DNA from: Priapulus caudatus
Taxonomy: Eukaryota; Priapulida; Priapulimorpha; Priapulimorphida; Priapulidae
DNA length: 64,000 bases
Assembly (NCBI RefSeq): GCF_000485595.1
Contig: NW_014577136.1
Coordinates: 24,902-88,901, forward strand
Reading direction: 5' to 3'
Of the stretch, positions 13,109-23,300 are shown piece after piece. Numbering within the stretch: the first letter of the stretch is position 1; each line of letters starts with the position of its first letter. Under the pieces are notes generated by a model. That model searched no databases. It had not been told where the DNA came from and saw only the letters and a list, made by a program, of their open reading frames with translations. A program made the position numbers and the translations under genes.

Positions 13109-14697
13109 CTAGTAAGCAGACTCGACAGCTATCATTGATGCAAACCGCTTGTAGTCAATGTTTCCAGTTTCAGCATCGGCCATAGCTGACAAAGTCTCTT
13201 CCATTTCTTCCTGTGAGAAGGGCTCCCCTTTTGAAAGAAGGCAAGGAGAACATTGCTTTTTAATCTTATATTACACACAAGCAGAAAAATTTGAAGGATT
13301 TGCTAAGTTATGTTTTTAGATCTATCAATTTATGTGTGCACACGTCAGCACGTGTTACCACCCCATAGCAAACACCTACCCTCAACTCTGATAAATTGCA
13401 TAAATTCTTCAGAAGATAAATATCCCTTGTTGTCCATATCCAGAACTTGGAATGCCTTCAACAGTACTTCTTCAGGAGCTGGCTTAAACCTTAACAATAA
13501 GGAATCGTTAATACGTGAGACTTCTAATCATGCAGTTGTAACCATAACATAATTGTAGATAGAAAACATTTACTTAAACTGCCTCAGGTTACACAAAACT
13601 CAATATATAAATTATTGTCTCTTGTAAACTCCAATGAATATCCTATTGTGCAATTGAATTGCTGAGTGAAACTTAAACTGAAAATTCAAAGACAAAGTGA
13701 AAATTTCTGAGTGAAACTGATCTTTGAAGATCTTGCTTGCCAGGTGCAATTTTATGTCCCTTGTTAGTTTTCCAAAGCTGTCGTAAATTCTGTGTGCTAG
13801 AATTAATTGCTACATCTGCCAACCAACAAGATAATGATAGATGTGGCATATACAGGATAGTTTCTCACTTGTCCTCTTGAAGAATACGAGTCATAACAGG
13901 TAGGAATCGATCGTATCTCACATATCCTGTAGATTCTTCATCTTCAATCTGAAACCATCTAACATTTACATGTTGCTACTAAAGTCAAGCTACGTAGAAA
14001 ATATTTTTACCATTTGCGTTAACAATGGCAACACATATATATATATATTTATTTATATATATCATAGCCATTTTAAAGCAGAGGTTGACCTTGCTGTGGT
14101 CTACTCATTCCTAGAAGTGCACATGTATGTGAGATATGGCCTACAAATTACCTCAAATAGCATATCCTGTAAGTCACCCTCCCTGGGGCAACAGTTGAGA
14201 GACCTCATTATTGTACCAATTTCTCTTAAAAAATAAACCATAACAAAAAACAATTAGAAGCCTGCTTGTGTAATCATATTTATATGATTAAAAACAATTT
14301 TCCCAAATGTTTACCATATTCGTCAAAATCACAAACTGCACGCTACACGTGGATGCCATGGCATGTACAGTCAGGGAATGGTAACTTTTGAGTAGTACTG
14401 CCCAATTCATGAATTCAACAATTGGCTATATAGTAGAAAACTAAATTTTAGAAATCAGGACCGGCTGGGTTCACTTATTTCCAGTGCAGATGTTATATTC
14501 CAGTAAAACTGAACACACAAATGTCATTGTAGACTTTATATGTAGATTAGGGATAAGTATAATCAATGACGAAGTAAATAGTTATAATATAAATCATACT
14601 GAACTTCATTACCTGATATCAACAGTATCATTTTCGTCATGGTCAAACACATGAAATGCCGCCCAAATTTTCGCCTGAAGAGCTAGTAATTGCACCT
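13109..14697 (-). CDS. EFCAB2: EFCAB2/DRC8-like EF-hand protein (five exons, 5' end missing)
   Basis: Homologue of dynein regulatory complex subunit 8, an axonemal EF-hand protein of the nexin-DRC in motile cilia and flagella. Exons in transcript order: 14697-14613, 14224-14152, 13948-13869, 13489-13380 and 13227-13109, the last ending in TAG. All borders are GT-AG and all phases agree. Visible family signatures are the first EF-hand segment FHVFDHDENDTVD, then REIGTIMRSLNCCP, GYVRYDRFLPVMTRIL and EPFSQEEMEETLSAM near the C-terminus, in the same order as vertebrate EFCAB2. The start codon is not certain. A minus-strand ATG at 14983 followed by a donor at 14965 would join in frame if an acceptor two bases further in (GTG at 14695) were used, but this is speculative. 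The gene is head to head with nardilysin, about 2.5 kb away. It implies the organism builds motile cilia or flagella. Confidence 0.92.
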
Positions 14698-15219
14698 CTG
14701 TAAAACAGCAGTAATATGAGCAATAATATATGCAATAAACCACTGCATTGGAAGGAGATAGCTTGGTAAATGTGTACTGACACCATTAAAACTGTCTAAT
14801 CACTTCCATAAGGTGTGTAAAAGTTGTGTTAAATTATAGTAGACACACATATATGTGACATCTGGACGGCCAGCCCTGACACGAAGCACCCGGCCATCTC
14901 TTTCACACAAAATTGCTCACACCCCCAGAGAAATGTAGATACATTACATGGTCACTGGCGGTCACCTTCCTAGAACACACCATGGGCGTGGCCTTGCCCC
15001 CCCCCTACCTTCGCAAAGGGGTTAGCTATACGCTATAACGTGCTAACCTAGCCCGGTTGAGTATTTTGAGTCTGTACGCTGCGATGTAGCACACGTCTGG
15101 CCCGGGCCAGGCCTGGCTATAGTTTGATGTAGGATATAAATTTTGCAGTCTGTATAGCATACAATAATACATGGTAATATAATTAATTGGTATCACTGAC
15201 ACGGTGAGTGGGGCTGCCA

Positions 15220-15461
15220 GGGTCTATGTCTCCCTGGGTACTGCCGGAACGTACCCCGAGTACGGTCCGGTATACCGGAACGTATACTCTGGTACTATCT
15301 AATATGCCGGACCGTACCTCGCCTACTCCACTAACGAATCTAGGGAGTCGCCTACGACTACTCCCTAACCCTATCAGATAGTTACCAGGGTACGTTCCGG
15401 TATACCGGACCGTACCTAGGGTACGTTCCGGCAGTACCCTGGGGGACATAGTCATAGACCC
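15220..15461. repeat. Palindromic repeat of ~240 bp
   Basis: Two arms of roughly 80-90 bp (15220-15300 and 15372-15461) are inverted copies around the motif TACGGTCCGGTATACCGGAACG, written here only in part (CCGGTATACCGG is itself palindromic). Near-direct copies of GTGAGTGGGG flank both sides. A 90-codon minus frame over it follows from the palindrome and is not a gene. The right end of the same family appears at 56936-56965, directly after an assembly gap. Confidence 0.75.
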
Positions 15462-15508
15462 TATCAGTATCAGCGTGAGTGGGGTGTATCGCGCTAGAAA
15501 TTATGGCC

Positions 15509-15675
15509 CAAGGATAGAGAACATGGGTCCCAATAACACCAATGTGCCTATAACCCTAACCCTAATTCTAACCCTAACCCTAACCATAACCCTAACCTAT
15601 TATATTGATATAATATTATGTTTATATTGATGTAAATGACATTGGTTTTATTGGGACCCATGTTCTCTATCCTTG
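15509..15675. repeat. Hairpin element enclosing telomere-like CCCTAA repeats
   Basis: Arms 15509-15544 and 15640-15675 are inverted copies (CAAGGATAGAGAACATGGG and its complement). Between them lie about eight CCCTAA-like hexamers at 15550-15599 and an AT-rich segment. In the downstream duplicate only the right arm survives (about 16637-16672), because the duplication boundary falls inside the hexamer run. Confidence 0.75.
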
Positions 15676-17560
15676 AACCGAAATGGCCCGACAACACTCA
15701 AGAAGACCTCTGTTCATTTTTAAGAGTGTACCCCCACATTAACAAGAGTAACGATATGGGCGTTTAAACGCTACTCTGAGCAACGTTCCGACGTGCGTCC
15801 TTATATAAATTAACCATATCCCGACTCAAAATTTTACCCAAGGCAAGGGGAATTTTACCCAAAATTTTGACTGCAGCGAGCAGAATCACGCACATTCTGC
15901 ATTTGAATCTTATATTATATATAGTTATACTAATAATACGCACATATGTAGGACTACACGTTTAATATTGATACCTGGGCCACCCGGACCTGCTGGACCT
16001 ACGTCTCCATCTCTAAATGTTTCCTGCATTACTCGTTTATGTTATCAACAAATGTAATGCTTTCTTTGACTCTGGTATGTTGTTTACCCGTTGCCTACGC
16101 GAACTGAGTAGCGACTCGAGAGACACCTATCATAAATAAATGATAGACTGGTTGAGTCTGGAGCACACTGACAAGAACATAGATGGGTACTCTTTTTCTT
16201 CAATATAGTAATTGATAAGGAGTAAGACGGTAGTATACTCGTCTATTTACATGCCATCGAGTAGCTAGACTGGTACCGGGTCAACAGTTCCACACGCTAC
16301 ACTAAGTAGGATACTTGCTGGAGTGAAGGGGGCGAACGCGTACCAGTCTATCGAGTAGCGACAGTGCTGCGACGCCAATCGAAGGAAAACGCGTTTCAAT
16401 TTTATGATTTTATCCATCAGTAAATCATGCGTATCTAGAACGATAAACAGTTGTAGTAATATTTCGAATGTTTACGTGAAAACATTAGCGTTTTGTGATA
16501 CTGTCCATAAAAATATTAAAATGAGTAAGTGTAAATCCTCGCATGGAAATGGGCAGTCGAATAACTAACCCTAACCCTAACCATAACCCTAACCTATTAT
16601 ATTGATATAATATTATGTTTATATTGATGTAAATGACATTGGTTTTATTGGGACCCATGTTCTCTATCCTTGAACCGAAATGGCCCGACAACACTCAAGA
16701 AGACCTCTGTTCATTTTTAAGAGTATACCCCCACATTAACAAGAGTAACGATATGGGCGTTTAAACGCTACTCTGAGCAACGTTCCGACGTGCGTCCTTA
16801 TATAAATTAACCATATCCCGACTCAAAATTTTACCCAAGGCAAGGGGAATTTTACCCAAAATTTTGACTGCAGCGAGCAGAATCACGCACATTCTGCATT
16901 TGAATCTTATATTATATATAGTTATACTAATAATACGCACATATGTAGGACTACACGTTTAATATTGATACCTGGGCCACCCGGACCTGCTGGACCTACG
17001 TCTCCATCTCTAAATGTTTCCTGCATTACTCGTTTATGTTATCAACAAATGTAATGCTTTCTTTGACTCTGGTATGTTGTTTACCCGTTGCCTACGCGAA
17101 CTGAGTAGCGACTCGAGAGACACCTATCATAAATAAATGATAGACTGGTTGAGTCTGGAGCACACTGACAAGAACATAGATGGGTACTCTTTTTCTTCAA
17201 TATAGTAATTGATAAGGAGTAAGACGGTAGTATACTCGTCTATTTACATGCCATCGAGTAGCTAGACTGGTACCGGGTCAACAGTTCCACACGCTACACT
17301 AAGTAGGATACTTGCTGGAGTGAAGGGGGCGAACGCGTACCAGTCTATCGAGTAGCGACAGTGCTGCGACGCCAATCGAAGGAAAACGCGTTTCAATTTT
17401 ATGATTTTATCCATCAGTAAATCATGCGTATCTAGAACGATAAACAGTTGTAGTAATATTTCGAATGTTTACGTGAAAACATTAGCGTTTTGTGATACTG
17501 TCCATAAAAATATTAAAATGAGTAAGTGTAAATCCTCGCATGGAAATGGGCAGTCGAATA
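15568..17560 (+). repeat. 997-bp tandem duplication spanning nardilysin upstream region
   Basis: 15568-16564 and 16565-17560 align at a constant offset of 997 bases. I noticed a single base difference (about 15729 versus 16726). The junction sits exactly where the upstream copy of the first nardilysin exon meets a CTAACCCTAACCC run. Each unit holds the right hairpin arm, the putative promoter and leader, and the first ~40 coding bases of nardilysin. Either a very recent duplication or a false duplication from haplotype assembly would give this pattern. Confidence 0.9.
16521..16568 (+). pseudogene. Truncated copy of nardilysin exon 1
   Basis: The upstream duplication unit repeats the nardilysin start (MSKCKSSHGNGQSN) and then breaks into telomere-like repeats, reaching a TAA after 15 codons. 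If transcription began in the upstream unit, this would be a short upstream open reading frame ahead of the intact first exon at 17518. Confidence 0.75.
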
Positions 17561-20316
17561 GTAAAAAATCCAAAGTGCCATTCTCTTTACGCACATTTTT
17601 GGCAGGTGAATTGGACTCGAGCAATCTAGTTCAAAAACCACCAGATGACAAGAAAACCTACAGGTACACCGTACAGGCTAGGGCGTTAAGACGATATACG
17701 TAGACCTTCAACCAGTTAAACCAAACTCACACGAGTGTGGCATTACTGACCGCTCAACTTGAACCTAGTTAAATTGATGCATGTTGACACTGCTGAGTGG
17801 ATTTATTAATATGTTGCGCAATCTTAATCCCGATCTGCGCTATTTCAACATCGCGCTGCACATTCTTAAGATCGCGCAGCGCAATCTTCCGATCGGCAGA
17901 CTGCGTGGCAATCTCGAGATTGCGCTGCGCGATCTCCCGATCAGCAGCTAGCATCCTTGCCTGTGGAGCCACAGGCACTTGGAGCGTTTCAATAAAATGT
18001 AATGCTAAATAAATACGAAATCTATTTACTACCAAAGTCTTAATGTTTCTATACTCTCTTTCACCTATTATTGTCGACAATTTCCTGTAAATGCCGTTCG
18101 AATGCTCATCTGCAACAAACACTGGCTGCAGCCATGGCTGCCGCTGCACACTGACACATAAATATATAATATAGCAGGTAGGAAAGCGTGCTGCGAAAAT
18201 TTGCTCGACACTCTCTTGATTTCATACGAATACTATACAAATATTCAACCATTCTACTTCATCTTTGTTTCTATTTGATGAAGGACAGTGTTCACTTGTT
18301 ATAAAAACATACTGTCTGTGTTCGTGACCGAGCTGTGTCACGCGAAATCACAAAGCCTGACAAAATGTTTGCGTTTGCTCCCGTTGCGCAGTTTATGGAA
18401 ATGGCTGCAAGTACAGGGCTATAGGTGGCGCACTGCATTTTGGGAAACTACCACGCTGCTTTCCAACTCCCGTACGAGCCTCGTCAAAGCCGCCAGTGGA
18501 GCATTGCAAAAACGTTGCAGCGTTGCGGCGCAAAAATAAGGTCACGAAGAGCGCCGGTGGGTGTTTCCTGATTCCGACAGCTATTTACATAAACTGCGCA
18601 ATGGGAGCGATTGCGAGAATTTTGTCAGGCTTTGTGCGATTTCGTGTGACACAGCTCGGTTACGAACACAGCTCGGTTACGAACACAGCCAGTATGTTTT
18701 TATAACAAGTGAACACTGTCCTTCATCAAATAGAAACAAAGATGGAGTAGAATGGTTGAATATATGTGTTGTATTCGTGTGAAATCAAGCGCGCGTCAAG
18801 CAAATTTTGGCAGCACGCTTTCCTACCTGCTATATATTTATGTGTCAGTGTGCAGCGGCAGCCAGCGTTTGTTGCAGATGAGCATTTGGACGGCATTTAC
18901 AGGAAATTGTCGGCAATAATAGGTGAAAGTGAGTATAGAAACATTGAGACTTTGGTAGTATATAGATTTCGTATTTATTTAGCATTATATTTTATTGAAA
19001 CGCTCCAAGTGCCTGTTAAAATATAATGCTAAATAAATACAAAATCTATTTACTACCAAAGTCTTATCATGTTTCTCTACTCTCTTTCACCTATTATTGC
19101 CGACAATTTCCTGCACAGTAACACATAAATATATAGTGTCATACGTGCATAACTATATATTTATGTATCAGTGTGCAGCAGCTAGCATGCGGCAGCCAGC
19201 GTGTGTTGCAGATGAGCATTTGGACTGCATTTACAGGAAATTGTCGGCAATAATAGGTGAAAGAGAGTCGAGAAACGTTAAAACTTTGGTAGTAAATAGA
19301 TTTCGTATTTATTTAGTATTATATTTTATTAAAACGCTCCAAGTGTCTGTGTGTGGAGCCTTGCGCAATCTCGCAATTTCAAGAATGCACAGCGCAATCT
19401 TAATTAAGATTGCACGGATCGGAAGATTGCGCGGAACAAATATATTTTATTTCTTGTAATTGTGTAGTTCTAGTTGACATTGAAACTTTTCAGAGCACTG
19501 ACATTGGCAAATGGATTGCATGCTCTGCTTATATCGGACCTCCATGGCTACAACACTACCTCATCTAATGATGAAGAGTCACACGTAACTGCAGTTGTGA
19601 CTAGTCAAGATGAACATGATGAGGAGGAGATGGATGGATCCGAGGGTTCAGTTGGTGATGGTGAGGACGAATCTGAAGGAGAGGATGAAGCTATGGATGC
19701 AGAGGTTAGCATTGCCTATAGACTACACGGGGCCAGCAGGGCCGGATCTAGCTTTCAGGAGACAGAGGGTGGGTGATATTTGAGTGAAGGCTTGGGTGCT
19801 AGGGTGGCACCATTTTACTAGTATCATAACATCAGAAGTGAATAATAATAGGTTATCTATATTAGCAATGTATTGATAATCTATTATTATTCACTCCTGA
19901 TAACATTACAATGTCAGTAAGTATATAGTCAGTAGCTGAATGGGGGGGGGGGGCAACCTCCCCCAACCCCCCTGTAGATCCGCCACTGGCCAGTACAGAT
20001 TCACAACGTGGCGCTGAGTAATGAATAACACATAGGGATTCATATGAAGTTCGAATGCCTATGTTTATTATTAATAGTAATTTTTACAGCTGTAGTACTC
20101 AGACATGTAGGTGTTTCACATTTGCCAATATTATTTTTGAATTAGGGCTCTGTAAGTAGCGGAGAAGACTTGGATGGATCCAAAGATGAGTCGGGTGATG
20201 ATAGGGAAGAAGATAAAGAAGATGATGACAATGAGGGTGATGGTAGCGGTCATGATGATGATGGTGATGGTGGTGTAACCCGCAAGCCCAAAAAGCTAAC
20301 TGGAAAAAAGAAAATG
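17518..20316 (+). CDS. NRDC: Nardilysin exons 1-3: N-terminus and acidic domain
   Basis: Exon 1 ends in KTYRY-type sequence that joins to ALTLANGLHALLISDLHGYN of exon 2, the first strand of the M16 fold. The rest of exon 2 and all of exon 3 (about residues 69-176) are dominated by Asp, Glu, Gly and Ser and end in a Lys-rich KPKKLTGKKKM segment. In vertebrate nardilysin this acidic domain regulates activity and partner binding; here it is about the same length and entirely low-complexity. Exon 3 is a whole number of codons (57), so skipping it would shorten the domain without a frameshift. Confidence 0.93.
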
Positions 20317-23300
20317 GTATGTTGCTGTGATAACTTACTGCCTAATTCTTACCTGCTATTTAAAAGGTATAGTAATGCATTACCTTCATATGGTATTAAA
20401 TGTGCTATTTTCCATTTTAAAGTTTGAAAAATGCAATAAAAGTTGTATTGCAGGTAAGTAAAGGTCTTTGCTTACTTACCGATGTTAGCATGTGTATTTC
20501 CATTGTGTTGGGAGTTTATTGCGATATTTTGTTGATAACAATGCATTGAATGCAATCAAGAGCTACTAAATACCTAGAGTGTACAACGTGAAAACGGGAA
20601 AATAGTGCTATTTCACGGCAATATTATTCTACTTTGTATGCGGTTCTAGACTAAGTTCATGGTATTGCGTTAAGCAGCATTCGTTGCTTTCTAAAATAAG
20701 ACCAACCGCTTGTCTCTACGATACTCCTATATGCCGAGATATTGGAGCGTAATCATGCCTCCCTCAGGCCTCATGACGCCTCGCATCCACAATATTCACT
20801 ATCCTTCTCGCCTTTTGCGGGTCTGGCTATCATTTTCCGTCGCCGCTTGGAGCGCTGATAATTGATGTCACATGCCCAAATTTGGTACTCTTACTACACC
20901 ATATATAGTAACTGAGCTGCGTTGAAGAGACTTAATTTAGAAAACATTGCCGGCTCCATCATGATGGGCATTAGCCGTGCTAGGAAAGATAATGGGAGAT
21001 GCCCCCGAAAGTCACCGATGGTTACCGAAACGCCGTTCATTCATAAAATTATCGCGGAAAAACCGAACTCTCACGAAGCGACTTTCCTAAGGATAGTGAA
21101 TATTGTGGATGCGAAGCGCCGTGAGGCCTGTGGGAGGGGAAGTTTACGAGCCAATATCTCAGCCTATAGAAGTATCATATTGACAAGCGGTTGGTCTTGT
21201 TTTAGAGAGCAAAGAATTCTGCTTAATGCAATACCATAAAATTATTCTACACTTGCAGGCAAAGTAGAATAATATTGCCATTAAATAGCACTATTTTCCC
21301 GTTTTCCCGTTGTACACTCTAGGTATTTATTAGCTCTTGATGCAATGTATAGCTGAGTGTACTCTAAAATTTTCAGAGTGCTGCTGCTTTGGCTGTAGGT
21401 GTTGGAAGTTTTGCGGATCCTTCGGATATACCTGGCCTGGCCCATTTCCTTGAGCACAGTAAGCATTACATGGGCACACAGTTGTCTAACCTTTGAATAG
21501 GAGGCAAGAATGTTTAGCACCTAATTAATAGTGCTATACCTATGTTATAGTGCAGACTGACCTGCTGTATTTCAAGCGTATTATTATTATCTTTATTAGT
21601 ATTTAGTAGCTCAGCTGACGAAGTAAGATACAGCTTGTAGAATCGCATGATTGTCCGTCCGTGCGTCTGTGCGTGCGTGCGTGCGTCCGTCCGTCTTTCA
21701 GTCAACAGTTGGGCACAAATCTTAACCGCTCGACGTACGGTGTTGATATTCGGGACGTCGGGGAGGACTCGGGATATCGAATTTGGGGGTCAATGGTCAA
21801 AGGTCAAAATGGGTCATTGAAGGGGGAATATATTCCCCTTAACTTAAGGTATAGGAGGAAATACGGAATTGTGGCACAAATCTCAACGGCTCGCTCTATG
21901 CTCTTAATATTCAATGTATAGTGTGATGGGGAGGAAATCCATCACCAGCGCGAAATTGGAGGTCACAGGTCAAAGGGCAGTGGGGGAAAGGTCAGATATC
22001 AGACATTTTCTGAGGACATGGTCTAATGGACCGAGTGCAAAACTTTTTTGTTTTAGTGCTGACTTACCGTTTTTATCACTTTATTGAAAGGACCATGAAA
22101 TCTACTTTCCGCTGACAGTAAGTGTCTGATAACCTTTTGATCCTCAAGAGGAGGGTTAAACATGGATTTGTTGACTCTTAACAAAGGACTTATAACTGCT
22201 TTTGCTATTAGAGTCCCCCTCCACCTGCCTCTCCCCCCCCCCTCCCCCACCACCACCACTACGCTCGCGCTCGACGCATATCCATGATAACATGTTAATA
22301 TAGAGAAGTCATTAAAGTTACGCAGCTGTATCTTTATTACTGTACTACCACTACCAGTAGGTATAGCAAAGCCTATCATAGATTTTAGATCTGTATTAGT
22401 AGTATCCTAGATATATACTTTGAGCGCGAACACGGTGGCAGGAGGGCGCACTTGATGTGGTTGCCAGTGAGTTTATCAGAAGAATACCTGGCTACAGTAC
22501 GCATCCGTTGAGCGCTGTCGCGCTGCGGCACTTGTTTTGTTGTTAGTTTTATTTGTTTCTAGTTAATATTGACCTGTACATTCTGACTTTCTGGTCCATG
22601 CATACTGTTACACAGGAGAATCTGTGCAAGTTATTACGTTAACAGTTCCCGTTTTTTTTAACATATTAAGTGGTGTTCATGGGAAGCCAAAAATATCCAG
22701 ATGAGAACGCCTTTGACGCTTTCATAATGGGGTATGGAGGAACTAACTGTGGATCTACAGACTGTGAGATGGTAATATACCATCGCTTTTTGGTATCAAA
22801 TTATTGTCTGTTATAACAGCTCATAAAACACTACGTTTTAGTTCGAGTGAATTTCTATGAAACAATTTAAGTAGCATCTTTGCATGGAGGTGTGTATATA
22901 TGCATAATTATTTGATTGTGTGGCCATTTCATTTGTTGTTGTTTTTATCATGAAAACCATGTGATATCGAGTGGTGACTGGATTTCACTTTGCTGAATAT
23001 CTTTACGTGTAACCTGAGTGCTTGCATGGCTGTCTTGCAGACTGTATTTGAGTTTGAAGTTCAGCAGCAGTCGTTCAAAGAAGGGCTTGACAGGTTTGCT
23101 CAATTCTTCACCCACCCTCTTCTCAAGCAGGACGCTACTGACAGAGAGGTGCAAGCTGTGCACAGTGGTAAGTACTCTTGTCAGTCAAACAGATGTCTTG
23201 CTTTGTATGAAAATCGTCTCCCAACTGTTGTGTCCATGTACCTTTCACCACTATAGAGATGAGTGTCTAATTATTACACACACGCACGCACACACACGCA

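Noticed and set aside
15183-15455. 90-codon minus-strand gene
   Set aside because: Lies wholly in a palindromic repeat; the peptide is an artefact of GTACGTTCCGG-type repeats.
22053-22379. 108-codon minus-strand frame in nardilysin intron 4
   Set aside because: It overlaps the interspersed repeat and a C-rich tract and shows no domain.
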